Shown here piece after piece: positions 1-8,044 of a stretch of DNA of 64,000 nucleotides. The stretch is from an uncultured Lachnospiraceae bacterium. GTDB lineage: Bacteria; Bacillota; Clostridia; Lachnospirales; Lachnospiraceae. The stretch covers positions 1 through 64,000 of the forward strand of contig CAKQYU010000006.1 of the NCBI GenBank assembly GCA_934293575.1, read 5' to 3'. Below the pieces are notes generated by a model, which was given only the letters and a program-made list of their open reading frames with translations, ran no database searches and was not told the DNA's origin. Both the position numbers and the translations under genes were made by a program. Every line of letters starts with the position of its first letter. Position 1 is the stretch's first letter.

Positions 1-426
1 TAAAAAAAACGATATTCGGGTGGGTTATTTTGTTATACCCTAAATTACCCTCTGAATTTGTTTTTAAATTTGGAGGGTTTTTATGTTCCTTTTTTCGGGC
101 GGTTGTCCATCTGCTTATATAAAGCAAAGTTTATCTATACATAGCATATCAGGGACTGGCAGGAAGCCAGTTAAAAAAATCCCTGCCAGTGCAACGGTAC
201 TTCTCACCATGAAGGTAGAAGTACAATCTCCATACAACAGAATTAGTATTTCCCATAACCGTAGAGGTCACAGAGCCTTTGCGGTTTTTCTTTTGTCGTT
301 TTTTATCGGAATACGCCGCAGGGCTGTTACTTGTTTTGGGTGTCGTTCCCCGCCTCTCCATCTGGATTTTTACATTTCATCGCAGGCTAAAGCCTGCTCA
401 ATTCAGATTGATTGGAGGAAAAAAGA
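1..426. other. Non-coding leader upstream of the sigma-like gene
   Basis: I see no convincing gene here; an open frame from 83 to 541 is out of frame with the real downstream gene and lacks protein-like composition. The stretch holds two possible RNA structures: the alternative hairpins at 155-190 and a 7-bp perfect stem GCAGGCT/AGCCTGC at 382-397, just before the ribosome site of the next gene. Confidence 0.5.
155..190 (+). promoter_or_regulatory. Mutually exclusive hairpins, possible attenuator
   Basis: ACTGGCAGG (155-163) can pair with CCTGCCAGT (182-190), a perfect 9-bp stem. Its first six bases can instead pair with GCCAGT at 166-171. A run of seven A follows the short stem. Two competing foldings in front of a regulator resemble an attenuation leader, but this is inference only. 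Confidence 0.25.
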
Positions 427-852
427 ATGGCATATAACAACGGACGTGAGGACAGGAAGTGGCGTATCTGGAAAGAAGCCGAGGAAAAAGTGTTGCGGGA
501 ACATGGAGTTGATGAAACTACCATTGAACAAATCCGTATAGACGACAGGGCAGACTTTAATTCCAACAGGCGGTTTTACCATTGGACAAGCGATTTCGGG
601 GAATACCTTGAGGGAATGGCAGACAAAGAGCAATCATCCGAGATAAAGACCGTTACGGATTTATTAGATGAAATCGAGGATGAAAATCTGTATCAGGCAT
701 TGCTTACGGTGGACAGGCGTACTCTGCAAATCGTTCTGCTGAAAATGCAGGGCTATTCCACAAAAGAGATTGCCCCGCTTGTGCATTTAACGACGGGTGC
801 TATCTATGCACGGTTAGACCATCTCAGAAAAAAGTTGCAGAAGATTTTATAG
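427..852 (+). CDS. Sigma-70 region 4-like protein of a mobile element
   Basis: A 141-residue protein that starts at the ATG at 427, 7 bases after GGAGGA (414-419). A longer reading from a TTG at 412 would put the start on the ribosome site itself. The C-terminal ~60 residues look like sigma-70 region 4: an amphipathic stretch followed by a helix-turn-helix containing QGYSTKEIAPLVHLTTGAIY. The N-terminal half is charged (DRKWRIWKEAEEKVL) and has no recognizable sigma region 2. Similar small sigma-like proteins are common cargo of Tn916- and Tn4451-type elements, where they may control transfer or recombinase genes. It is followed by a rho-independent terminator, so it is probably a single transcription unit. 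Its target promoters are unknown. Confidence 0.75.
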   Translation: MAYNNGREDRKWRIWKEAEEKVLREHGVDETTIEQIRIDDRADFNSNRRFYHWTSDFGEYLEGMADKEQSSEIKTVTDLLDEIEDENLYQALLTVDRRTLQIVLLKMQGYSTKEIAPLVHLTTGAIYARLDHLRKKLQKIL

Positions 853-884
853 GCATCTAATACAGCACGCTTTCTTATGGGCTA

Positions 885-920
885 TTGGGTGGGGGATAAA
901 ATTCTCCCGCCCAATTTTAG
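885..920 (+). terminator. Rho-independent terminator after the sigma-like gene
   Basis: A 12-bp stem TTGGGTGGGGGA (885-896) pairs with TCTCCCGCCCAA (903-914), allowing G-T pairs, with a 6-base loop and TTTTAG after it. It lies 33 bases past the stop codon. Confidence 0.7.
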
Positions 921-1109
921 AATAAGTGAATAAAATCCCTGTCCATAGGGAATACTAAAAAGTTTGTGCAAAATCTTGACAGCCATATTGCCGCTATGGT
1001 ATTCTAAAATACTAATGGGGAAATTGGAAGATTGAAAATTAAATAAGTACATAGATATAAAATTGAAATGTTGGTCAATCGACAAGGCTGACATGGGTTT
1101 TGAATTTCA

Positions 1110-1187
1110 AAGCCGCTACATAACATTGCGAATCAGATTGAGAGGGAATCCTCTTGTCGTTCGTGGTGTGGTGCAGCGGCTTTTTCA
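1110..1187 (+). other. Long-range inverted repeat with T tract
   Basis: AAGCCGCT (1110-1117) is the exact inverse complement of AGCGGCTT (1175-1182), followed by further T residues. Inside the loop there is a second stem AGAGG...CCTCT (about 1141-1153). It could be a terminator with a structured loop or a small RNA. No gene is visible between 853 and 1498. Confidence 0.35.
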
Positions 1188-1298
1188 TTTATCCAAAAGT
1201 CAAAGGTAATCAAATCCAGAACGGAGGTGGAAGCACATAGGATTTTCTTTTCGGAGGGTAAGGGCAGGTATAAAGAATGTCGCTGCACAGAAAAGTTG

Positions 1299-1454
1299 CC
1301 CTGCGGAGATGTCCGCAGGGATAGCGAGCATCGGATTGTGTCAGCCACAATCCCAATCCACAGCCTAAAGGCGTGTGGACTAACTTAGGGGACAGGTCTA
1401 CGCTCCGCTTCGGTCGGCGCTAAGCGGACGTCCACTGGACGTCCAGCGCCCCTA
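1299..1454 (+). other. Candidate oriT of the first element
   Basis: Dense inverted repeats directly upstream of mobC: CCCTGCGGA/TCCGCAGGG (1299-1307/1312-1320); the imperfect pair CCACAGCC/GGCGTGTGG (about 1357-1378); GGCGCT/AGCGCC (1416-1421/1445-1450) enclosing two copies of the palindrome GGACGTCC (1426-1433 and 1437-1444); and TAGGGG/CCCCTA (1386-1391/1449-1454). The patch is much more GC-rich than its surroundings. Relaxosome genes normally lie next to oriT, so this is the best candidate for the nick region. The nick site itself cannot be named. Confidence 0.45.
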
Positions 1455-1498
1455 GCTACCCCGATAAAAGAAAAAATAAGACTGGAGGATTAAGAAAA

Positions 1499-1843
1499 AT
1501 GAGTAGAGAAAAATCAGAAAAAGTATGCATTACTTTTAGATTGAGCGAAGAAGAACATGAAAAATTAAAGCAGTATTCATCCGCCTGCGGTCTGTCCGCA
1601 GCAGAATTTATGCGTCAGTTATGCAGGGGAAATGCCCCACAGCCAATGCCGCAAACCGAGTTTTGGGAACTGCTAGGCAAGCTCTATGAAGTGCATGATG
1701 CTTTCAGAAAATGCGTCCCTTTCTATCCTGCCGCCGCTGAAATCTGTAAGGAGATTGAGCAGTTAGTGATGGATTTGCAGCAGAGATTTACTATGCCACA
1801 ACCGTTTGATATGGAAAAATATGCAGGGAAAGGGGTAGTCTGA
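1499..1843 (+). CDS. mobC: MobC-like relaxosome accessory protein
   Basis: A 114-residue protein with GGAGG at 1484-1488. The N-terminal half (VCITFRLSEEEHEKLKQYSS, residues ~9-28) has the beta-strand-helix pattern of a ribbon-helix-helix DNA-binding domain with the typical FRLSEEE opening. The C-terminal half is helical and matches bacterial mobilization protein MobC. In such systems it binds oriT and helps the relaxase open the DNA strands. It is one base away from the relaxase start, so the two genes are very likely co-translated. The inverted-repeat region immediately upstream is its probable binding site. Confidence 0.8.
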   Translation: MSREKSEKVCITFRLSEEEHEKLKQYSSACGLSAAEFMRQLCRGNAPQPMPQTEFWELLGKLYEVHDAFRKCVPFYPAAAEICKEIEQLVMDLQQRFTMPQPFDMEKYAGKGVV

Positions 1844-1844
1844 T

Positions 1845-3209
1845 ATGGCGGCAACGAGCCTCTGGCACATCGAAGGACGGTTGAAAGACCTGATTTCTTA
1901 TGTGGAAAATCCAGAAAAGACCGTGCCGAATAAGGAGATGCAGGACTTCTTTGACGTGTTCTCCTATGTGAAAAATCCAGAGAAAACGGACAATGGAGAG
2001 TTTGTTTCCGCCATCAACTGTTTAAAAGAAACAGCGTTACAGCAGAAGATTCTGACGAAAAAGCAGTACCAGAAGACAGGCGGGTATATCGCTTGGCACG
2101 GCTACCAGAGCTTCAAGCCAGACGAGGTAACGCCCGAACAATGCCACGAAATCGGCTTGAAACTGGCAAGGGAGATGTGGGGCGACAAGTACCAGATAAT
2201 CGTTGCCACCCACCTTGACAGGGGGCATCTCCACAACCACTTCTGCTTCAACTCCGTTTCCTATCTGGATGGGAGCAAATATAATTACTCAAAATCGGAG
2301 CAGAAACGGCTAAGGGAAACGTCAGACCGCTTGTGCAGAGAGTACGGATTATCGGTGATTGAGAACCCGAAGAAAGCCCCTTCAAGACCGCTGTATCTGG
2401 ATGAAAAGAGCGGCAAGCCGACACGCTACAACGTCTATCTGGAAGATTTGGCGGAGGCAATCAGCGGCAGTCGGGATATTCCGCACATGATGAGATACCT
2501 TACCGACAAAGGCTACGAGGTTGATTTTTCGGGCGGGCATTGGAAGATGAAGCTGCCGCAGTATAAGCATTTTACAAGATTAGATACGCTTGATGAACGC
2601 TTAACGCCCGATTTTATCCGCTCACATTTAGGCACAAGGGCAAGGTACGGGAACTATAAAGCGAGGATTTCCTACTCTCCCCATATGCCAGAGGAATATA
2701 AAAAGGCTTGGAAACCGCACCAGAAAACCACGGGAATCTTAGCGTTGTATTATTACTGGTGCTATCAGTTGGGGATATTCCCGAAAGGCACGGACTACAA
2801 GCCGACAAGCCCGCTGATGAAAGAGGAGCTTCGGAAACTGGACGAGATTACCGCACAGGTACGCTATATGTCAGAGCATGACATCTCCACCCTCTCCGAT
2901 TTGCACGCCGACAGGGAGAAAAACCAGACGGAAATGGACATGCTTACCGACTATCGGCGGCACTTGCAGAATAAGATACGGCGTGCTTCACCCGCCGAGA
3001 AAGAAACGCTCCGAGAAGAAAAAAACGGAGTGACGGAGCAGATAACAGAACTGCGAAAGCGGCTGAAATATGCGGATGGAATTGAAAAACGCTCTGCCCA
3101 CATTGATGATTGTTTAAACCAAATCCACGATACGGCTGAAAAACAGCGTTCAAACCAGAACGGGAGGGCAGGCAAAACAGACCGCAGGAGGGAGGAATCA
3201 TTGCGATGA
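1845..3209 (+). CDS. Relaxase / mobilization nuclease
   Basis: A 454-residue relaxase of the MobA/VirD2 (Pfam Relaxase) type, which nicks one strand at oriT through a catalytic tyrosine and leads DNA transfer. The metal-binding triad reads HLDRGHLHNHF at residues 123-133 (H128, H130, H132). The N-terminus carries two near copies of SYVxNPEKT (residues ~18-26 and ~40-48), so either tyrosine may be catalytic; an N-terminal YxxNPEKT is usual for this family. Residues ~320-440 are strongly charged and probably coiled coil. The stop overlaps the tnpW start by four bases. It forms an operon with mobC and tnpW. Confidence 0.88.
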   Translation: MAATSLWHIEGRLKDLISYVENPEKTVPNKEMQDFFDVFSYVKNPEKTDNGEFVSAINCLKETALQQKILTKKQYQKTGGYIAWHGYQSFKPDEVTPEQCHEIGLKLAREMWGDKYQIIVATHLDRGHLHNHFCFNSVSYLDGSKYNYSKSEQKRLRETSDRLCREYGLSVIENPKKAPSRPLYLDEKSGKPTRYNVYLEDLAEAISGSRDIPHMMRYLTDKGYEVDFSGGHWKMKLPQYKHFTRLDTLDERLTPDFIRSHLGTRARYGNYKARISYSPHMPEEYKKAWKPHQKTTGILALYYYWCYQLGIFPKGTDYKPTSPLMKEELRKLDEITAQVRYMSEHDISTLSDLHADREKNQTEMDMLTDYRRHLQNKIRRASPAEKETLREEKNGVTEQITELRKRLKYADGIEKRSAHIDDCLNQIHDTAEKQRSNQNGRAGKTDRRREESLR

Positions 3210-3508
3210 GCAGAAAGTCCGAAGAAGAAATACAGGCAATCATGGAGGAATACAGGGACGCCCCTATGGTAAATCCCGATAAAGTATATCCCCCTCTGCC
3301 GCCCGTCCAAAACGTCACTCCCCTTGTCCGTGTTCCAGAGCAGATGAGCTTTACCGAGAAAATCGGCGGCACGGAATACACCGTCGACGCCCATTTCCGA
3401 AAGGACGGGCGGGATTTGCTTTCCAAGCTTACGGATATTTTTATGCGTGGCATGCAGGGATATGAATGTTATAATGACGGGGATTGGAGTGGCGATGACG
3501 GAGCATAG
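3206..3508 (+). CDS. tnpW: TnpW family transposon-encoded protein
   Basis: A 100-residue protein that overlaps the relaxase stop (ATGA). The segment MSFTEKIGGTEYTVDAHF (about residues 48-65) is the signature of the TnpW family found beside tnpX in Tn4451-like transposons. Its molecular role is not established. The N-terminus is proline-rich and has no known domain. It is useful mainly as a marker that ties the mob genes and the recombinase to one element. Confidence 0.75.
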   Translation: MSRKSEEEIQAIMEEYRDAPMVNPDKVYPPLPPVQNVTPLVRVPEQMSFTEKIGGTEYTVDAHFRKDGRDLLSKLTDIFMRGMQGYECYNDGDWSGDDGA

Positions 3509-3560
3509 CAGACCGCAGAAGAATTACCGCTTTAAAGCGTTGAAGTTTGAGGACAGGTAT

Positions 3561-3573
3561 GGTACACTGTACC
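3561..3573 (+). promoter_or_regulatory. Palindrome upstream of tnpX
   Basis: GGTAC-ACT-GTACC is a perfect 5-3-5 inverted repeat about 45 bases before the tnpX start, in the gap after tnpW. It could be an operator for control of the recombinase; no clear promoter boxes overlap it. Confidence 0.25.
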
Positions 3574-3616
3574 TACACTTCACAATACCGTGTCTGCTGT
3601 CGGAAAGGAGAACCTT

Positions 3617-5275
3617 ATGAAAAGACAGCAGGAAAAATTTACCGCCTTGTACTGCCGTTTAAGCCAGGACGACGGACGGGAAGGCGAGAGCAACAGCATT
3701 GTAAACCAGAAAGAATATCTGATGAAGTACGCAAAGGAACACGGTTTCCCTAACCCGAAATTCTATGTGGACGACGGCTATACGGGTACGAATTTTGACC
3801 GCCCAAGCTTTAAGGAAATGTCGGCGGATATTGAAAAAGGGCTTGTAAAGACAGTCATTGTCAAAGATTTGTCACGCTTCGGCAGGAATTATATTGAGGT
3901 CGGCTCTTACTCCGAAATCATCTATCCCGAAGCGGGCGTGAGGTTCATCGCCATCATGGACAACGTGGACACTGGCAGCCTTGAGAGCAATGAATTTGCC
4001 GCCTTTACCAACCTTTTTAACGAATGGTATCCCAAAAGCACGAGCAAAAAGGTAAAGGAAGTTAAGAAAGCGAAGGGGCTTGCAGGCGAACATCTGGGTG
4101 CGCCGCCTTATGGATATTTACGGAATCCAGATGACAAGACCCGATGGCTTGTGGACGGGGAAGCGGCGGCAGTCGTCCGCAGGATATTCTCCCTCTGCAT
4201 GCAGGGAAAGGGCGTGTCTGCCATAGCCACAACCCTCTGGAAAGACAGGACGCTTACCCCGTCAGCCTACAAAGCGTCAAAGGGAATCGGCGTTGCAAAA
4301 GTGTCGGAAGACCCGTATTGCTGGGAAACATCTGCCGTAGCCGCCATTCTGGAAAACGTAGCATATATCGGCATAACGGAAAGCTTCAAATCCACAAGGC
4401 TTGGCTTTAAGAGCAAAAAACGCATCCCCACCGCAAAGGACAGGCGGGCGTATATCGAAAATGCCCATGCCCCCATCATTGACAGGGATATATGGGAAAA
4501 GGTACAGATAATACGGGAAAACAAACGCAGACCGAACAAAAGCGGGATTACGAGCATGTTTTCTGGACTGCTCTATTGTGCCGACTGCGGGGCAAAGTTA
4601 AGCCTTGCCACTGCCAACGGATACGCCCATTTCCGCTGTTCGCAGTACAAACGGACGAGCCGCACGCAGAACTGCACGCAGCATTATATCCGAGAGGACG
4701 CATTAAACCAGTTGGTTTTGAAACAGCTTCAGCATTTCCTGTCCTATTTACAGCAGTTTGAGCGGGTATTTATCCGACGGCAGATAGACACCACCCTTGC
4801 GGAACGCCGATACGAACTGTCCGCAAAGCAGAAACAGATAGAAAAAGACGAAAAGCGGATGGATGAGCTTGACCGCCTGTTCCGCAAAATCTACGAGGAC
4901 AATGTCAGCGGAAAACTGAATGACGAACGCTTTTACAAGCTGTCAGACGGATATGAAGCGGAGCAGGGACAGTTAAAGCGTGAAATCGAAGCGTTGACCG
5001 CAGAGGTCAGCCAAGCCGATATGGAAGTGACCAATGTAGCAAAGCTGATAGCCGTCACGAAGAAATATACCCGCATTGACGAACTCACGCCCGAAATCCT
5101 AAACGCATTTGTGGATAAAATCGTAATCCATGAGCGTGAGAAAAAGGACGGGAAACGGACACAGCAAATCGACATTTACTATTCCTATGTCGGGATTGTG
5201 GATATTCCCACAGACGAGGAAATGCGGGAAATGGAGCGGGAATATATGCGGCGTACTACACGTCAAACCGCCTGA
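3617..5275 (+). CDS. tnpX: Large serine recombinase TnpX
   Basis: A 552-residue large serine recombinase. The start is the ATG at 3617 with AAGGAG at 3604-3609; the frame stays open upstream to a GTG at 3590 that lacks a ribosome site. The resolvase domain (residues 1-~150) carries the catalytic serine in YCRLSQDD and the downstream motifs KDLSRFGRNY and EWYPKSTSKK. A recombinase domain follows (GYLRNPDD..., residues ~155-260), then a zinc ribbon (CADCG at ~325 with a second cysteine pair further on) and a long coiled coil (~390-480). In Tn4451 this enzyme excises and inserts the element at GA dinucleotides. It is the last gene of the element. Confidence 0.9.
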   Translation: MKRQQEKFTALYCRLSQDDGREGESNSIVNQKEYLMKYAKEHGFPNPKFYVDDGYTGTNFDRPSFKEMSADIEKGLVKTVIVKDLSRFGRNYIEVGSYSEIIYPEAGVRFIAIMDNVDTGSLESNEFAAFTNLFNEWYPKSTSKKVKEVKKAKGLAGEHLGAPPYGYLRNPDDKTRWLVDGEAAAVVRRIFSLCMQGKGVSAIATTLWKDRTLTPSAYKASKGIGVAKVSEDPYCWETSAVAAILENVAYIGITESFKSTRLGFKSKKRIPTAKDRRAYIENAHAPIIDRDIWEKVQIIRENKRRPNKSGITSMFSGLLYCADCGAKLSLATANGYAHFRCSQYKRTSRTQNCTQHYIREDALNQLVLKQLQHFLSYLQQFERVFIRRQIDTTLAERRYELSAKQKQIEKDEKRMDELDRLFRKIYEDNVSGKLNDERFYKLSDGYEAEQGQLKREIEALTAEVSQADMEVTNVAKLIAVTKKYTRIDELTPEILNAFVDKIVIHEREKKDGKRTQQIDIYYSYVGIVDIPTDEEMREMEREYMRRTTRQTA

Positions 5276-5287
5276 ATAAAGGCGAAA

Positions 5288-5311
5288 GCAGGAGTAAATC
5301 TGTACTCCTGC
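5288..5311. repeat. Perfect inverted repeat near the element's right end
   Basis: GCAGGAGTA (5288-5296) and TACTCCTGC (5303-5311) form a 9-bp perfect stem 12 bases past the tnpX stop. It has no T tract, so it may be a recombinase-related or structural repeat rather than a terminator. The rest of 5312-5429 shows nothing I can assign. Confidence 0.4.
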
Positions 5312-5429
5312 CGATACATATCTATTTTTATCCCTATCTGGTTTAACTCATCATCTGATTTGCCATAAAAAAGTTCCAGAGCATTTCGTATAGATGGTTT
5401 AAAAACCGTATCATGACCATAACCTTGAA

Positions 5430-6395
5430 TTACTTCATATCTTCTATCAGCTTTAACACTTCCTGCTTTTGAGGCATCACCCGTAATGCACCTTTTCTTG
5501 TTGTTATAATTGAGGCTGCCGCATTTGCAAACTGCAGCATTTCCTGTAAATCCTGTTCCGACAAATCATCCAGCCCACGCTCTAATACGGTATTCAAAAT
5601 ACACGCCATAAAGGTATCTCCGGCACCGGTTGTCTCAATGGTATGCTCCTGCAAATAGGAATCGCAACATACAACCTTATCATTGTAATAAGCCCGGCTT
5701 CCATTTTTTCCCATGGTAACACAAATTAATTTGGCGTGACATAAAGCCAAAATATGATCCATTCCACTGTCAATATCCTTCGCTCCGGTCAAAAATTCCA
5801 CCTCATCATCTGAGATTTTCAGAATATCGCATGCCGTAATACCATACCACATTCTTGCTTTGGCATCCTCTAACCGTTTCCACAAAGGAGGTCTTAAATT
5901 CGGATCAAAAGAAACAAGATTTTTTTCCATCTTTGCTTTTTCAAGGGCATACTGCGTCACTGTTCCAATTCTTTTATCTGTCATTGATAAGGTTCCAAAA
6001 TGAAAAATTTTCGAATCTGCGATAATTTCCCGATCAACCTCATCCCATTGCAGCATCATATCCGCTCCCGGATTTCTATAGAAAGAAAAGCTTCTGTCCC
6101 CATCCGGTGCTGTATGAACAAAGGCAAGGGTTGTCCGGACATCCTTATCAACAACCAGATTGTCCGTGCTAATTCCCTGTTCCTTCACTGCCTGAATTAA
6201 CATTTCTCCAAAAATATCGTCTCCAACCTTTCCGATAAATGCAGTTTTCTTTCCAAGCTTCTGCAGCATGGACAATACATTACAGGGAGCGCCTCCGGGA
6301 TTTGCTTCTAACAGGGGATTTCCCTGGGCACTGACTCCATTTTCCGTAAAATCTATTAATAATTCTCCTAACGCAACAACATCATACCTTTTCAT
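5430..6395 (-). CDS. Fructokinase (PfkB family)
   Basis: A 321-residue ribokinase-like sugar kinase that phosphorylates fructose to fructose-6-phosphate in the cytoplasm. The start MKRYDVVALGELLIDF has AGGAGG six bases upstream (6401-6406); ten further upstream codons are ignored for that reason. PfkB landmarks are ANPGGAPCNV (PfkB signature 1) and TTGAGDTFMACIL near residue 250, with the catalytic aspartate and anion hole. Length fits the family. It lies 30 bases downstream of the LUD-protein gene on the same strand and is probably co-transcribed with it. Substrate preference for fructose is inferred from the overall motif pattern. Confidence 0.85.
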   Translation of the reverse strand: MKRYDVVALGELLIDFTENGVSAQGNPLLEANPGGAPCNVLSMLQKLGKKTAFIGKVGDDIFGEMLIQAVKEQGISTDNLVVDKDVRTTLAFVHTAPDGDRSFSFYRNPGADMMLQWDEVDREIIADSKIFHFGTLSMTDKRIGTVTQYALEKAKMEKNLVSFDPNLRPPLWKRLEDAKARMWYGITACDILKISDDEVEFLTGAKDIDSGMDHILALCHAKLICVTMGKNGSRAYYNDKVVCCDSYLQEHTIETTGAGDTFMACILNTVLERGLDDLSEQDLQEMLQFANAAASIITTRKGALRVMPQKQEVLKLIEDMK

Positions 6396-6425
6396 AGCTT
6401 CCTCCTGTCTTACAGCTCCCAACAT

Positions 6426-7064
6426 TTAAAATCCAAGATTATCATTGACCAAAATAACCTTAATTCTGCCATCATGCTTGCTGTACCGTGTAATCAACTC
6501 CTGACAACATACCGTATCATGGGACTTACAATCAAAACAGGCACCTGTTTTCGAACATGGCGTATCCAAATGAAATCTCTGTGCATTAATCGGTGCCGCT
6601 AAATTTTTGGCACGACTTCTGGCATCTGCCTCTGACTTTACAATTTTATTCATTCCGGCAACTACGATTACATGTGCCGGTCCAAAGGCAATTGCAGAAA
6701 CCCGATTGGAATTTCCGTCAATGTTCACTAAGATACCATCCTCTGTAATCGCATTGCTGCTGGTAAGAAAATAGTCCGCCGAAAATATATCCCGCTGTAT
6801 TTTTTCTTTCTCCTCCGGCGTAGCTGCTGCATCCCGATCCAATAATACATATTTTCCGTTACGAATTGCATCAAAGCCACCAATTGCTCCGACACTCATC
6901 GTCCCGCCCCATCCGATGGAACTGCCTTCCGGTATTAAGTCAATCATCTGCTTTAAGGCATCCTCTTTGGACGCAGCATAAAAGCCTTCCATATTACGGG
7001 ACTTTAAACCGTCTATTACTTTCTTTGCCAATAATTCATTTCTCTTATATTCCCAATCTGTCAT
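6426..7064 (-). CDS. LUD-domain protein (LutC/YkgG-like)
   Basis: A 212-residue protein of the LUD (DUF162) family, to which LutB/LutC lactate-utilization subunits belong. The core is visible in GWGGTMSVGAIG, DYFLTSSNAITEDG and AFGPAHVIVVAG. The C-terminus has clustered cysteines (CSKTGACFDCKSHDTVCC) that could bind an iron-sulfur centre or metal. Stand-alone LUD proteins of this type are common in Lachnospiraceae, and their reaction is unknown, so lactate oxidation should not be assumed. AGGAGG lies before the ATG at 7064. The frucokinase gene follows in the same direction. Confidence 0.75.
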   Translation of the reverse strand: MTDWEYKRNELLAKKVIDGLKSRNMEGFYAASKEDALKQMIDLIPEGSSIGWGGTMSVGAIGGFDAIRNGKYVLLDRDAAATPEEKEKIQRDIFSADYFLTSSNAITEDGILVNIDGNSNRVSAIAFGPAHVIVVAGMNKIVKSEADARSRAKNLAAPINAQRFHLDTPCSKTGACFDCKSHDTVCCQELITRYSKHDGRIKVILVNDNLGF

Positions 7065-7092
7065 AATTTTGTCCTCCTGTCATATCAATGTA

Positions 7093-7122
7093 ATTTTATC
7101 ACAGAATCCAAAATACATACAA
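7093..7122 (-). promoter_or_regulatory. Possible promoter of the LUD-fructokinase unit
   Basis: On the minus strand TTGTAT (7117-7122) and TAAAAT (7093-7098) are spaced by 18 bases, 29 bases before the ATG. The match to consensus is moderate. Confidence 0.35.
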
Positions 7123-7153
7123 CACAAGAGTGTTATTGATATCTGTTTTGTTG

Positions 7154-8041
7154 TTATCTGTTTTCCTTCTTCCCATAAATAAGAATCAACAGGTCTATAA
7201 CCGCAACCGGAATCAGTACAAATAAGATGGAAATAATAGGATTTGACAGTTTGCCGCTTAACACATCTTCATTGATATAAAATCTTAAAATACCCGGACT
7301 TGCATTATTCACCGCATGCATAATGGTTGCCGGCCATATGGATTGGGTCCGGATAGTAAGAAATGTAAACAAAATCCCCATAAGAATACACATGATACAC
7401 ATAACAAGAATCCCCAGATACGGAAATCCCGGATAATCTGTTCCAAAATTATGCCCGATACAGGTAAGTGGCGCATGCCAGAGTCCCCAGATAATTCCAC
7501 CGACAAACAAAGCCTTTTTCATCCCCATCAAATGAATTAACTTCGGCATCATGTAGCCACGCCAACCTTCTTCCTCTCCCAATGCTGCGAAAGAAAGAAT
7601 TGCCGCAGAACTGATAGCAATCAACGGATATACATAGGTAAAACTTTCTTCTAATCCCGCTTCCTTTACCAGTTTCGTATCAAATGCATTTGAACAGATA
7701 AGCAATTTAAAAAGATTTCCAATCTCCATACAAATCCATGGCACAAACAATGCAAACAGGTAATATTTCCACATTTTATTTTTCAGATTTATGCCTAACA
7801 TCAGGGAATCCTCTCCGGTCAACGCAAAACCTTCTCCGGTTATTTTTCTGGTAATTACATTGGCAGCAAAAGGCATAAGCATTCCCAGTCCCACAAACTG
7901 TTCCATAGCAGGATTGGAGCCATCCCATTTTAATCCATTTAAAATTGCAATGATAAATAGAAACCACGTCAACCCAAAAGAAATGAAAAGATAGATCATT
8001 AATCTTTTGATTTCCAATTTTTTATCATAATGCTCCGCCAT
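7154..8041 (-). CDS. CPBP family intramembrane metalloprotease-like protein
   Basis: A 295-residue polytopic membrane protein. The CPBP (Abi, CaaX protease and bacteriocin-processing) motifs are present: EExxxR as EEEGWR at residues 156-161 and a later GLWHAP with the conserved histidine, followed by a third motif around HAVNNAS. About seven or eight hydrophobic helices are visible. Bacterial members act in bacteriocin self-immunity or processing, but most are untested. It is the last gene of the GntR-ABC operon and starts three bases after the upstream permease gene. The target may be a peptide handled by that transporter; this is inference. Confidence 0.85.
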   Translation of the reverse strand: MAEHYDKKLEIKRLMIYLFISFGLTWFLFIIAILNGLKWDGSNPAMEQFVGLGMLMPFAANVITRKITGEGFALTGEDSLMLGINLKNKMWKYYLFALFVPWICMEIGNLFKLLICSNAFDTKLVKEAGLEESFTYVYPLIAISSAAILSFAALGEEEGWRGYMMPKLIHLMGMKKALFVGGIIWGLWHAPLTCIGHNFGTDYPGFPYLGILVMCIMCILMGILFTFLTIRTQSIWPATIMHAVNNASPGILRFYINEDVLSGKLSNPIISILFVLIPVAVIDLLILIYGKKENR

Positions 8042-8044
8042 CTT

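Larger units (their letters stand above)
1..5429 (+). mobile_element. Right part of a Tn4451-like mobilizable element (left end outside window)
   Basis: A sigma-like gene, a GC-rich inverted-repeat region, MobC, a relaxase, TnpW and the TnpX large serine recombinase follow one another on the plus strand, which is the gene order of TnpX-type integrative mobilizable elements. The host genes after about 5430 are on the opposite strand and more AT-rich. The right end must lie between the tnpX stop (5275) and the fructokinase stop (5430); the exact junction cannot be read because only one end is present. No conjugation (type IV secretion) genes are seen, so transfer would need a helper element. 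Confidence 0.75.

Noticed and set aside
83..541. 152-residue open frame at the window start with a GGAGG-like site
   Set aside because: It overlaps the well-supported sigma-like gene in another frame, crosses clear hairpins and has no protein-like composition.
5280..5460. A minus-strand open frame after fructokinase with protein-like composition (VFKPSIRNALELFYGKSDD)
   Set aside because: It has no start codon in frame and runs back into the fructokinase gene out of frame. It could be a gene remnant cut by the element, but I cannot support it as a feature.
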